Shown here one piece after another: positions 1 to 7,792 of a DNA stretch of 50,147 nt (positions are counted from its first letter, which is position 1; every line of letters starts with the position of its first letter). Both the position numbers and the translations under genes were made by a program. Under the pieces are notes generated by a model. It was not told the origin of the DNA. It saw only the letters and a program-made list of their open reading frames with translations, and did no database searches. The DNA is from Bacillota bacterium (GTDB lineage Bacteria > Bacillota > Bacilli > Paenibacillales > Paenibacillaceae). Location of the stretch: positions 1 through 50,147 of the forward strand of contig JAEWJS010000002.1 in NCBI GenBank assembly GCA_023386495.1, in the 5' to 3' direction.

Positions 1-517
1 AGGATGTAGGAAGAGTGGGGGAGAACGGGAACAGCAAGATGACGCACGTAGTTCGGATTCGTCGAACTGGAGGCGGGCGGCTCGGCGAGGTTGCGCTGTA
101 GTGCGGATTCGTCGAATTGGAGGGGACAATCTGGCGAAGGTATGCTCGATTGGGTGCTCTAAGCAGGCAAAACCGAACTACAGCAGCATTCCCGCCATCA
201 GTATCCGCTGCAGTTCGACAAATTCGAACTAGAGATAGTAAGGCGGGGGATAGAGCGGAATAGTTGGAGGATGTAGGAAGAGTGGGGGAGAACGGGAACA
301 GCAAGATGACGCACGTAGTTCGGATTCGTCGAACTGGAGGCGGGCGGCTCGGCGAGGGTGTGCTGTAATGCGGATTCGTCGAATTGGAGGGGACAATCTG
401 GCGAAGGTCTGCTCGATTGGGTGCTCTAAGTGGGCAAAACCGAACTACAGGAGCATTCCTGCCATCAGTATCCACTGCAGTTCGGCAAATCCGAACTAGA
501 GATAGTAAAGCGGGGAC
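1..517. repeat. Tandem pair of 267-bp intergenic repeats
   Basis: The sequence from base 1 recurs from base 268 with only scattered changes: copy one is 1-267 and copy two runs from 268 to about 517. Each copy carries short inverted elements, for example AGTTCG facing CGAACT around 50-68 and 317-335. Each also has a larger inverted pair, GAACTACAGC at 175-184 facing GCTGCAGTTC at 207-216, with the equivalent at 442-450 and 475-483 in copy two. No ORF here resembles a protein. The short frames that exist are not conserved between the copies. The function is unknown; a non-coding intergenic repeat family is the safest description. Confidence 0.85.
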
Positions 518-580
518 GGTGGACTGGGGAAGAGCAAGGGGGAGCCGGTATAGGGAAGCAAGAAAGCGGCTCTGAGCATG

Positions 581-884
581 GCAGCAAGGTGATCGAGTTA
601 ATGCGAGGAAGAACGAGATCAGCAGGGTGTTGTAGATTGTGTGACGTAGAATGAGGGCAGCAAGGTGATCGAGTCAATGCGAGGAAGAGCGAGAGCAGCA
701 GGGTGATGTAGATAATGTGACGTAGAACGAGGGCAGCAAGGTGATCGAGTAAATGCGAGGAAGAACGAGAGCAGAAGGGTGATGTAGGTAATGTGACGTA
801 GAGCGAGAGCAGCAGGGTGATGCAAGTAATGTGAGTCAGAGCGTGGGCAGCAGGGAGATGCATGTAATGTGAGTCAGAGCGTGG
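581..884. repeat. Eight contiguous 38-bp tandem repeat units
   Basis: Units start at 581, 619, 657, 695, 733, 771, 809 and 847, each 38 bp long. Most begin GCAGCA(A/G)GGTGAT and end in a purine-rich GAACGAG-like run. The first six form three 76-bp higher-order units (581, 657, 733) in which two half-unit types alternate. The last two copies are of one type only and are more diverged. There are no spacers between units, so this is not a CRISPR array. A partial ninth unit begins at 885. The start of the 267-bp repeat, around 24-50, resembles a diverged unit. Confidence 0.85.
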
Positions 885-1093
885 GCACCATATTGTGTTG
901 TGAGAGAAGGTGCAGTCGTACAACATCGACGCTCCAAGCGTCACACGCCCCAGGCGATGCAACGGCCCAGCGCGGCTTAAGCGCGCGGCGCGCGCTAATC
1001 TGTTCAGCCCCGGCCGCCAGGTTGGGATGAACTTGGAGGGCGGGGAAGCGCAGCGGAGAAAAACGGTTCTCTCGGAAAGTTTACGTGGCGCCT

Positions 1094-1144
1094 TTGACTG
1101 CGTGTCCCTACCACATCGTGGGATCAGAGGGGACACGCAGTCAA
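1094..1144. repeat. Long perfect hairpin (15-bp stem) in the intergenic region
   Basis: Bases 1094-1108 (TTGACTGCGTGTCCC) are exactly reverse-complementary to 1130-1144. The 21-nt loop holds a second small hairpin, CCAC at 1111-1114 with GTGG at 1119-1122. No T-tract follows on either side, so it does not look like an intrinsic terminator. It could be a REP-like palindrome or the remnant of a small mobile element. It lies about 90 bp upstream of the rimP promoter. Confidence 0.7.
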
Positions 1145-1233
1145 CAGCGGCTGGAGAGAGAATCCGATTTTTCGCAGCGCAGCCCTCCCCATTCCCTTCA
1201 AATGAAAACCAATCCGGCGTTTTCATTTCTTTA

Positions 1234-1262
1234 TTGTCACAAGAGTCCGACTATGCTATAAT
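1234..1262 (+). promoter_or_regulatory. Sigma-A promoter of the rimP-nusA-infB operon
   Basis: There is a TTGTCA -35 at 1234-1239, a 17-bp spacer and a perfect TATAAT -10 at 1257-1262. The -10 is preceded by TGC, giving an extended -10. The first gene, rimP, starts about 100 bp downstream. Confidence 0.85.
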
Positions 1263-1291
1263 TTTTCTGGTAATGCTGTAACTAAAGGGCA

Positions 1292-1336
1292 CGCAGGAGA
1301 AGAGTGGGGAAACCCACTCTTTACGTTTTGTCTGCG
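1292..1336 (+). promoter_or_regulatory. Structured 5' leader of rimP with a GAAA-tetraloop hairpin
   Basis: AGAGTGGG at 1301-1308 pairs with CCCACTCT at 1313-1320 across a GAAA loop. A short outer stem can form between CGCAG at 1292-1296 and CTGCG at 1332-1336. The hairpin is followed by a weak T-rich run, so attenuation is possible. An mRNA-stability or regulatory role is also possible. The sequence does not decide between them. Confidence 0.55.
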
Positions 1337-1367
1337 CAGGTTGAACCTTACGGGAGGTCTTTATAGC

Positions 1368-1829
1368 TTGAGCATGAGTAAAATTGGATCCGCCGTCGAA
1401 GCGATGGTTAAGCCATTTTTGGACGAGAACGGATTTGAGCTAGTCGATATCGAGTATGTTAAGGAAGGCAGCAATTGGTTCCTCCGCATCTTCGTAGATA
1501 AAGAAGGCGGAATCGATATCGACGAATGCGGCCGCATCAGCGAATACATAAGCGACCGCTTGGACGAGAATGATCCGATCCCGGACGCTTACTTCCTAGA
1601 AGTCTCTTCGCCGGGCGCGGAGAGGCCGCTTCGCAAGCCGGAAGACATGGCTAAGGCGGTTGGCAAGCAGGTATATATCAGCACGTACGAGCCGATTCAC
1701 GGCGCCAAGGAATTCGAGGGCAAGCTGCTGTCATTCGAGGATGAACAAGCTGTCATCGCGATCGGCAAGAAGCAATACGCCGTGCCGTATTCCAAGATTG
1801 CCAGCGCCAGACTGGCCGTCGTCTTTTAA
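1368..1829 (+). CDS. rimP: Ribosome maturation factor RimP
   Basis: The 153-residue product helps mature the 30S ribosomal subunit in the cytoplasm. It has the two-domain layout of the family: an N-terminal alpha/beta domain with ENGFELVDIEYVKEG and FLRIFVDKEGGIDIDEC, the conserved junction LEVSSPGAERPL, and a C-terminal Sm-like beta-barrel to the end. I place the start at TTG 1368 because GGGAGGT at 1352-1358 is 9 nt upstream; ATG 1374 in the same frame is the alternative, and the frame is open further upstream to 1341. It is the first gene of the operon and is followed by nusA after 25 bp, as in Bacillus (ylxS). Confidence 0.95.
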   Translation: MSMSKIGSAVEAMVKPFLDENGFELVDIEYVKEGSNWFLRIFVDKEGGIDIDECGRISEYISDRLDENDPIPDAYFLEVSSPGAERPLRKPEDMAKAVGKQVYISTYEPIHGAKEFEGKLLSFEDEQAVIAIGKKQYAVPYSKIASARLAVVF

Positions 1830-1854
1830 TTGTTGAGAGGGGGAGTAGTTTTCA

Positions 1855-2955
1855 ATGAGCATGGATTTTATCGAGGCGCTGTCGGAAATCGAAAGAGATA
1901 AGGGGATCAGCAAAGACATCTTGATCGAAGCGATCGAGGCGGCTTTGATCTCCAGCTATAAACGGAACTTCAATACGGCGCAGAACGTTCGCGTCGATAT
2001 TAACCGTCATACCGGCGTGATCAAGGTGTTCGCGCGCAAGAACGTCGTCGAGGAAGTGCTGGATCCGCGCCTCGAGATTTCGGTCGAAGCCGCGCGCGAG
2101 ATTAACCCGCATTATCAAGTCGACGATATCGCGGACATCGAAGTAACGCCGAGAGACTTCGGACGCATTGCGGCGCAGACGGCAAAGCAAGTCGTGACGC
2201 AGCGCATTCGCGAAGCGGAGCGCGGCTTGATCTACAATGCCTTCATCGACAAGGAAGAAGATATCGTCAACGGGATCGTGCAGCGTCAAGATACCCGTAA
2301 TTTGTTTATTGATCTCGGTAAGGTCGAGGCCGTATTGCCGCTGACCGAATTGATGCCGAACGATAAGTTCAAGCACGGCGACCGCGTCAAGTCGTACATC
2401 ACGAAGGTGGAGAACACGACGAAGGGGCCGCAGATTATTTTATCCCGCACGCATCCCGGTCTGCTGAAGCGTCTGTTCGAGCTCGAAGTACCCGAAATCT
2501 ACGACGGTGTCGTCGAGATTCGGTCGGTTGCGCGCGAGGCGGGCTTCCGTTCGAAAATCGCCGTGCATTCGCGCAATGGCGAAGTCGATCCTGTCGGCTC
2601 TTGCGTCGGTCCGAAGGGGCAGCGCGTGCAGACGATCGTGACCGAGCTGAAGGGCGAGAAGATCGATATCGTCCGCTGGTCAGACAGCGTAGAGGAATAT
2701 GTGGCGAACGCCCTCAGCCCGTCCAAGGTGCTGGAGGTTATCGTGTTCGAGCAGGAGAAGATGGCGCGCGTCATCGTGCCGGATTATCAATTGTCGCTCG
2801 CGATCGGCATCAAGGGCCAGAACGCGCGTCTGGCCGCGAAGCTGACCGGCTGGAAAATCGATATCAAGAGCGAGACGCAAGCCGAGCAGGAGTACGATCG
2901 TCCGCGCACGCAGGGCGACGCGATGCATCAGGATTCCGTATCGTACGACGGATAG
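1855..2955 (+). CDS. nusA: Transcription termination/antitermination factor NusA
   Basis: NusA (366 residues) binds RNA polymerase and nascent RNA and modulates pausing, intrinsic termination and antitermination. The N-terminal RNAP-binding domain covers about residues 1-125, an S1 domain follows, and then come two KH domains, marked by GSCVGPKGQRVQTI and by AIGIKGQNARLAAKLTGW near the C-terminus. The length matches Firmicute NusA, which lacks the acidic C-terminal repeats of the E. coli protein. A GGGGGAG ribosome site precedes the ATG. Its place between rimP and ylxR is the conserved order. Confidence 0.97.
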   Translation: MSMDFIEALSEIERDKGISKDILIEAIEAALISSYKRNFNTAQNVRVDINRHTGVIKVFARKNVVEEVLDPRLEISVEAAREINPHYQVDDIADIEVTPRDFGRIAAQTAKQVVTQRIREAERGLIYNAFIDKEEDIVNGIVQRQDTRNLFIDLGKVEAVLPLTELMPNDKFKHGDRVKSYITKVENTTKGPQIILSRTHPGLLKRLFELEVPEIYDGVVEIRSVAREAGFRSKIAVHSRNGEVDPVGSCVGPKGQRVQTIVTELKGEKIDIVRWSDSVEEYVANALSPSKVLEVIVFEQEKMARVIVPDYQLSLAIGIKGQNARLAAKLTGWKIDIKSETQAEQEYDRPRTQGDAMHQDSVSYDG

Positions 2956-2997
2956 CTGCAGTAACGTAAGCACCGCAAGCACATGGGGGGATGAGCG

Positions 2998-3309
2998 ATG
3001 AAGCCGAGAAAAGTGCCGCTGCGCAAATGCATTGCCTGCCAAGAAATGATGCCGAAGAAGGCGTTGATCCGCGTGGTTCGTACGCCGGATGAGCTCGTGG
3101 CGATCGACTTGACCGGCAAAAAAGCGGGACGAGGCGCCTACCTATGCGGCAAGGTTGCATGTTTCAAGCTCGCGAAGAAGAGCAAGGCGTTCGATCGGGC
3201 ATTGAAAATAACGGTCGATCCTGCGATCTATGATCAATTGGAGCAGGATTTCATTGAAGTCGAAGAGGAATTCCTCGCCGCTAAGGAACGGGGCGATGAT
3301 GACGAATAA
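2998..3309 (+). CDS. rnpM: RNase P modulator RnpM (YlxR family)
   Basis: A small basic protein (103 residues) of the YlxR/DUF448 family. B. subtilis YlxR has been reported to bind RNase P RNA and modulate its activity, hence the name RnpM. The family signature is visible: RKCIACQEM near the N-terminus, then a KKALIRVVRT strand and GRGAYLCG. The Cys pairs (C-x2-C and a later C) are kept. The ATG at 2998 has GGGGGATGAGCG just upstream. It lies between nusA and ylxQ, whose start it overlaps, so the two are probably translationally coupled. Confidence 0.9.
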   Translation: MKPRKVPLRKCIACQEMMPKKALIRVVRTPDELVAIDLTGKKAGRGAYLCGKVACFKLAKKSKAFDRALKITVDPAIYDQLEQDFIEVEEEFLAAKERGDDDE

Positions 3310-3625
3310 AGCATTGTCAGGGCTTGGCATGGCCATGCGCGCCGGGAAGCTTGCAACAGGCGACGAAACGGCGCTGAAGGCCGTTCAGCAAGGGAAAGCC
3401 TTCCTCGTATTCGTGGCGACAGATGCCTCGGAGAATACGAAGAAGAAGTATCGCGACAAGTGCGCAACGTATCGCGTGCGGCTGGTCGAAGCATTCGACC
3501 GCTATACGCTCGGGGCCGCGATCGGCAAGGCGGATCGGGTCATCGCAGCCGTCATTGATCCTGGCTTTGCCAGACTGATAGGGCAGCAGCTCGGTAACCT
3601 AACGGAGGTGGAGAATATTGAGTAA
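3296..3625 (+). CDS. ylxQ: L7Ae-family RNA-binding protein YlxQ
   Basis: A ribosomal protein L7Ae/L30e-like protein of about 109 residues, related to YlxQ and YbxF, which bind kink-turn RNA. The fold signature is the N-terminal ALSGLGMAMRAGKLATGDET, then KAFLVFVATDAS and a C-terminal hydrophobic helix. The frame is open upstream to 3230, but homologues begin near MTNKALSGLG, so the start is ATG 3296 or the adjacent ATG 3299, within the end of rnpM. Its tail overlaps the infB start. The physiological RNA target is not known from this sequence. Confidence 0.88.
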   Translation: MMTNKALSGLGMAMRAGKLATGDETALKAVQQGKAFLVFVATDASENTKKKYRDKCATYRVRLVEAFDRYTLGAAIGKADRVIAAVIDPGFARLIGQQLGNLTEVENIE

Positions 3626-6434
3626 ACAGGACAACAAGGATAAGTTAAGAGTTTACGAATACGCCAAGTCGCTCAACATGAGCAGCAAGGAAATCATTAC
3701 GATCCTGAAGCGTCTCGATATGCCGGTTAACAATCACATGAGCGTGATGGAGAACAACATGGTCGAGAAGGTGGAAGGGTTCTTCAAGAACATTAAGGAT
3801 AATGCTGCCGCAAAGCGTGCGCAAGAGACGAATGCGGCACGCCAACCGGCGAAGCCGGCAGGCAACCCCGCAGGCGGACAGCAGGCAGCGCGTCCGCAGG
3901 GGCAGCAAGGCGGCGGCCGCAGCGGCGATGCATTGACGCGTGCAGCAGCACCGCAGACAGCCAACCAAAATAACCAAGAAAAGCAGGGGAATATGAACGT
4001 AACGACGAGTCAATCCACAACGACAACGACATCGGGCACTCCGGCAAATGCGGCAGGTTCCGGAGCATCGAGCACCAGCCCAGCATCCAGCGGCGGTTCA
4101 AGCCGCCCGCAAGGCGGCCAGCGTGACCAGCGCCCACAAGGCCAAGGTCAAGGACGCGGACCGCAAGGCGGCGGATACGGCCAGAATCGCGGTCCGGGCC
4201 AAGGCGGCCAAGGCGGCGCGCGACCGCAAGGCCAAGGCCAGAGTCGCGGCCCAGGTCAAGGTCAAGGCGGTTACGGTCAGAACCGCGGCCCAGGTCAAGG
4301 CCAAGGCGGCCAAGGCCAGAACCGCGGACCACAAGGTGCCCGTCCAAGCCAAGGCGGCAGCGGCGCACCAGGCGGCTTCCGGTCCGGCGGACCGTCCCAA
4401 GGCGGCCAAGGCGGCGGCTTCCGCAGCAGCGCGCCTGGCGGCGCACCGGGCGGCGGCGCAGCGCGTCCGGGAGCTAATCGATTCGGCGATAACAAGCCGG
4501 CAGGCCGCAACGACGCGAATTCTCGCGGAGCGGGCAGACCGGGCGGTAAGCCGGGCGGCGGCAGACCGGGCGGCGGTAACAGCCGTTTCGAAGACGGACG
4601 CGGCGGCTTCAAGAACGGACGCGGCGGCAAGAACAACCGCGGACGCGGTCAGCAGCAAGTACACCGCGAGAAGATCGACAATACGCCGAAGAAGATTATC
4701 GTACGCGGCGAGATGAGCGTGGGCGATCTTGCGAAGCTCCTGCATAAGGACGCATCGGAAGTCATCAAGAAGCTCATTTTCCTCGGCGTCATGGCGACGA
4801 TCAACCAAGAGCTCGATCTGGATACAATTCAATTGGTAGCAGGCGATTACGGCGTTGAAGTCGAGATCAAGCTTCCGGTAGATGAAGATACGTTCGAAAC
4901 GGTCGAAGAAGTGGATGACGAGACCGATCTGGAGACGCGTCCGCCGGTCGTGACGATTATGGGTCACGTCGACCACGGCAAGACGACGCTGCTCGATGCG
5001 ATTCGCGAGACGAGCGTATCGCTCGGCGAAGCCGGCGGAATCACGCAGCACATCGGCGCTTATCAAGTCGAGATCAACCAGAAGAAGATCACGTTCCTCG
5101 ATACGCCGGGTCACGAAGCGTTCACGACAATGCGTGCACGCGGCGCCCAGGTGACGGACATTACGATTCTCGTCGTTGCTGCCGATGACGGCGTCATGCC
5201 GCAGACGGTTGAGGCCATCAACCATGCGAAGGCAGCAGGCGTTCCGATTATCGTCGCCGTGAACAAGATCGATAAGGAAGGCGCGAATCCCGACAAAATC
5301 ATGCAGGCACTGACCGAGTATGAGCTTGTACCGGAAGCGTGGGGCGGCGAGACGATCTTCGTCAACATTTCCGCGAAGCAGCGCACGAACCTGGAAGAAC
5401 TGCTCGAGATGATTCTGCTCGTGGCAGAGGTCAATGACTATAAGGCGAACCCGAATAAGCGTGCGCGCGGTACGGTCATCGAAGCCGAGCTCGACAAGGG
5501 CAAGGGACCGGTTGCTCGTATTCTCGTGCAGCACGGCTCGCTCAAGGTGGGAGATGCTTTCGTCGCAGGCAACTGCTTCGGGCGGATCCGCGCCATGGTC
5601 AATGACAAGGGACGCCGTCTGAAAGAGGCAGGACCTTCGACGCCAGTCGAAATTACGGGTCTGACGGAAGTGCCGCAAGCCGGCGATCCGTTCATGGTGT
5701 TCGAGGACGAGCGCAAGGCGCGCGCAATCGCGGAACGCCGCGCAATCAAGCATCGGGAGTCCGCACGCGGCGCCAATACGCGCGTTACGCTGGACGATCT
5801 GTATAATCATATCAAAGAAGGCGAAATTAAAGACCTGAACGTCATTATCAAAGCCGACGTTCAAGGCTCGGCAGAAGCGCTTAAGGGCTCGCTCGCGAAG
5901 ATCGATGTCGAAGGCGTGCGCGTCAAAATTTTGCACAGCGGCGTAGGCGCGGTCACGGAATCCGACGTAACGCTCGCATCGGCTTCCAACGCGATCATCA
6001 TCGGCTTCAACGTTCGCCCGGAATCGCAGGCCAAGATGAACGCCGACCAAGAACAGGTTGACATTCGCTTGCATTCGATCATCTACAAGGTCATCGACGA
6101 GATTGAACATGCGATGAAAGGGATGCTCGATCCTGTATTCAAGGAAGTCGTTATCGGCCATGCCGAAGTTCGCAACCTGTTCAAGGTGAGCAAGGTCGGC
6201 ACGATCGCAGGCTGCATGGTGACGGACGGCAAAGTGACACGCGCATCCGAAGCACGCGTCGTTCGCGGCGGTACCGTCGTTCACGAGGGCAAGATCGACT
6301 CCCTCAAGCGTTACAAGGACGACGCCAAGGAAGTCGCACAAGGCTATGAATGCGGCATTACGCTGGTCGGCTTCAATGACCTCCAAGAAGGCGATACGAT
6401 CGAAGCGTTCATCATGGAAACCGTTGAGAGGTGA
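3618..6434 (+). CDS. infB: Translation initiation factor IF-2
   Basis: IF2 is the GTPase that brings initiator tRNA to the 30S subunit and promotes subunit joining. The TTG start at 3618 follows GGAGGTGG, and the first ~60 residues form the IF2_N helical domain. Residues of about 70-345 are a low-complexity stretch of Gly, Gln, Arg, Pro and Ala. A second IF2_N domain follows, and then the G domain with GHVDHGKTT near residue 450, DTPGHEAF and NKIDK. The C-terminal domains II-IV run to the end. At 938 residues it is longer than the B. subtilis protein (about 716), almost entirely because of the linker. An in-frame ATG at 3993 could give a shorter form. Confidence 0.97.
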   Translation: MSKQDNKDKLRVYEYAKSLNMSSKEIITILKRLDMPVNNHMSVMENNMVEKVEGFFKNIKDNAAAKRAQETNAARQPAKPAGNPAGGQQAARPQGQQGGGRSGDALTRAAAPQTANQNNQEKQGNMNVTTSQSTTTTTSGTPANAAGSGASSTSPASSGGSSRPQGGQRDQRPQGQGQGRGPQGGGYGQNRGPGQGGQGGARPQGQGQSRGPGQGQGGYGQNRGPGQGQGGQGQNRGPQGARPSQGGSGAPGGFRSGGPSQGGQGGGFRSSAPGGAPGGGAARPGANRFGDNKPAGRNDANSRGAGRPGGKPGGGRPGGGNSRFEDGRGGFKNGRGGKNNRGRGQQQVHREKIDNTPKKIIVRGEMSVGDLAKLLHKDASEVIKKLIFLGVMATINQELDLDTIQLVAGDYGVEVEIKLPVDEDTFETVEEVDDETDLETRPPVVTIMGHVDHGKTTLLDAIRETSVSLGEAGGITQHIGAYQVEINQKKITFLDTPGHEAFTTMRARGAQVTDITILVVAADDGVMPQTVEAINHAKAAGVPIIVAVNKIDKEGANPDKIMQALTEYELVPEAWGGETIFVNISAKQRTNLEELLEMILLVAEVNDYKANPNKRARGTVIEAELDKGKGPVARILVQHGSLKVGDAFVAGNCFGRIRAMVNDKGRRLKEAGPSTPVEITGLTEVPQAGDPFMVFEDERKARAIAERRAIKHRESARGANTRVTLDDLYNHIKEGEIKDLNVIIKADVQGSAEALKGSLAKIDVEGVRVKILHSGVGAVTESDVTLASASNAIIIGFNVRPESQAKMNADQEQVDIRLHSIIYKVIDEIEHAMKGMLDPVFKEVVIGHAEVRNLFKVSKVGTIAGCMVTDGKVTRASEARVVRGGTVVHEGKIDSLKRYKDDAKEVAQGYECGITLVGFNDLQEGDTIEAFIMETVER

Positions 6435-6440
6435 TGAAGC

Positions 6441-6800
6441 ATGGCAAAGGTACGGGTCGGCCGCGTAGGCGAGCAGATCAAGAAAGAGCTTAGCCAGATC
6501 ATTCAGCAGGAATTGAAGGATCCGCGCATCGGGTTCATTACGGTGACCGGCGTTGAGGTAACGAGCGACCTGTCGCAAGCGAAGGTGTACCTCAGCGTGC
6601 TAGGCAGCGAAGAACAGAAGGAAGCTACGCTTGCAGCGCTTGCGCGCGGCAAGGGCTTCCTTCGCTCGGAGCTGGGTAAGCGGGTATTGCTCCGCCATAC
6701 GCCAGAGCTGATCTTCAAGTTCGACAGCAGCATCGAATACGGAAGCCGGATCGAGTCGCTGCTCGAACAGATTAACGGCCGCGGGCAGGATAACGTATGA
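6441..6800 (+). CDS. rbfA: Ribosome-binding factor A
   Basis: RbfA (119 residues) is a KH-like protein that binds the 30S subunit near the 5' helix of 16S rRNA and is needed for its maturation and for cold adaptation. The N-terminal RVGEQIKKELSQIIQ, the central DPRIGFITVTGVEVTSDL and the C-terminal RHTPELIFKFDSSIEYG are diagnostic. It starts 6 bp after infB. The gene ylxP (DUF503), which lies between infB and rbfA in B. subtilis, is absent here. Its last codons overlap the next gene by an ATGA arrangement. Confidence 0.96.
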   Translation: MAKVRVGRVGEQIKKELSQIIQQELKDPRIGFITVTGVEVTSDLSQAKVYLSVLGSEEQKEATLAALARGKGFLRSELGKRVLLRHTPELIFKFDSSIEYGSRIESLLEQINGRGQDNV

Positions 6801-7792
6801 CGGGGCGGAATACGGATTATGGGCGCATGCTGGATGACGCGCTCCGATTCATGAACGAGGGAGACGACTATTTGGTCGTCTCCCATGTTCAACCGGACGG
6901 CGACGCAATCAGTTCGACGGTAATCGTGCAATGGCTGCTCGAGAAACTGGGTAAGCGCGTCACCCTCATCAACGAGGGGAGTGTGCCTGGTCGTCTCGAT
7001 TATTTGCGTTCTTCCGAACTTATCATGAATTATTCCATAGAGCCGCCAACACGGACCTTCAAGCGAATCATTGCCGTCGACTGCGCAGACTTCGAGCGAA
7101 TCGGACTTGTGCGGAACGTTTTTGCCGAAGGCTACGCCTTGCTGAATATCGACCATCATCCGACGAACAACGCTTACGGTGCGGCGAATCTGCTGCGGTT
7201 CGATGCAGCGGCGACTGCCGAGATCTTATTCGATCTGATTACCGCTGCGGATATTCCGCTCGACGTCGACGTCGCCAATGCCATTTACACGGGACTGCTC
7301 ACGGATACGGGCGGTTTTCGTTATTCGAATACGAGCCCCCATGTCATGAGCATCGCCTCTAAGCTGCTGGCTGCCGGCGTGAACGGTTTTCAGCTTGCCG
7401 ACCATCTGCAGGAGCGGATGACGATGCCGCAGCTGCGCATTCTGCAATGCGGTCTATCGCGTCTGCGCTTCACGGAGGACGGCAAGATCGGCTGGCTCTA
7501 CATCGAACCGGCCGACATGGCGGAGACCGGTGCCGTCGGCGAGGACTTGGAAGGCTTAGTCAACTATGCCCGCAATATCGACGGCGTCGAAGTCGGCATG
7601 CTGTTCAAGGTAACGGAGAAGGGCGACGTGAAGGTAAGCTTCCGCTCTGCGGGCGAAGCGGATGTCGCGGCGATCGCGCAGACGTTCGGCGGCGGCGGTC
7701 ACGTACGCGCTTCCGGCTGCCGGATATCCGGTACTTTGCCCGACGCGATGGAGACGGTCGTCGAAGCGGTTCGAAAGGCGCTGCAAGCATGA
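6797..7792 (+). CDS. nrnA: DHH-family phosphoesterase, NrnA-like (oligoribonuclease / pAp phosphatase)
   Basis: A 331-residue DHH/DHHA1 protein. Family members degrade 2- to 5-nt RNA oligomers and/or dephosphorylate 3'-phosphoadenosine 5'-phosphate in the cytoplasm. Metal-binding motifs are visible in order: SHVQPDGDA (DxD) near residue 30, an AVDCAD motif, NIDHHPTN (DHH) near 120, and TGLLTDTGGFRYSNT. The C-terminal DHHA1 domain ends in FGGGGHVRASG. It overlaps rbfA by 4 bp and truB by 4 bp, so the three are likely coupled. In many Firmicutes a gene of this type sits at this spot; B. subtilis nrnA itself is elsewhere. Which substrate dominates cannot be read from sequence. Confidence 0.9.
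   Translation: MTGRNTDYGRMLDDALRFMNEGDDYLVVSHVQPDGDAISSTVIVQWLLEKLGKRVTLINEGSVPGRLDYLRSSELIMNYSIEPPTRTFKRIIAVDCADFERIGLVRNVFAEGYALLNIDHHPTNNAYGAANLLRFDAAATAEILFDLITAADIPLDVDVANAIYTGLLTDTGGFRYSNTSPHVMSIASKLLAAGVNGFQLADHLQERMTMPQLRILQCGLSRLRFTEDGKIGWLYIEPADMAETGAVGEDLEGLVNYARNIDGVEVGMLFKVTEKGDVKVSFRSAGEADVAAIAQTFGGGGHVRASGCRISGTLPDAMETVVEAVRKALQA

Noticed and set aside
581..884. CRISPR array
   Set aside because: The 38-bp units are contiguous with no spacers between them, and there are no cas genes in the window.
465..1226. Long minus-strand open frame of about 250 codons across the repeats
   Set aside because: It runs through the 38-bp tandem units, which shift frame at each unit, has no ribosome site or recognisable domain, and its hydrophobic repeats are only a reading of the DNA repeats.
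4098..6578. 826-codon minus-strand frame opposite infB
   Set aside because: It is antisense to the conserved IF2 gene in GC-rich codon usage, with no ribosome site; antisense frames of this kind are common in high-GC genes.
7447..7788. N-terminal extension of TruB into nrnA
   Set aside because: It is out of frame with nrnA and reads Arg-rich nonsense; homologues start at the ATG in the ATGA overlap.
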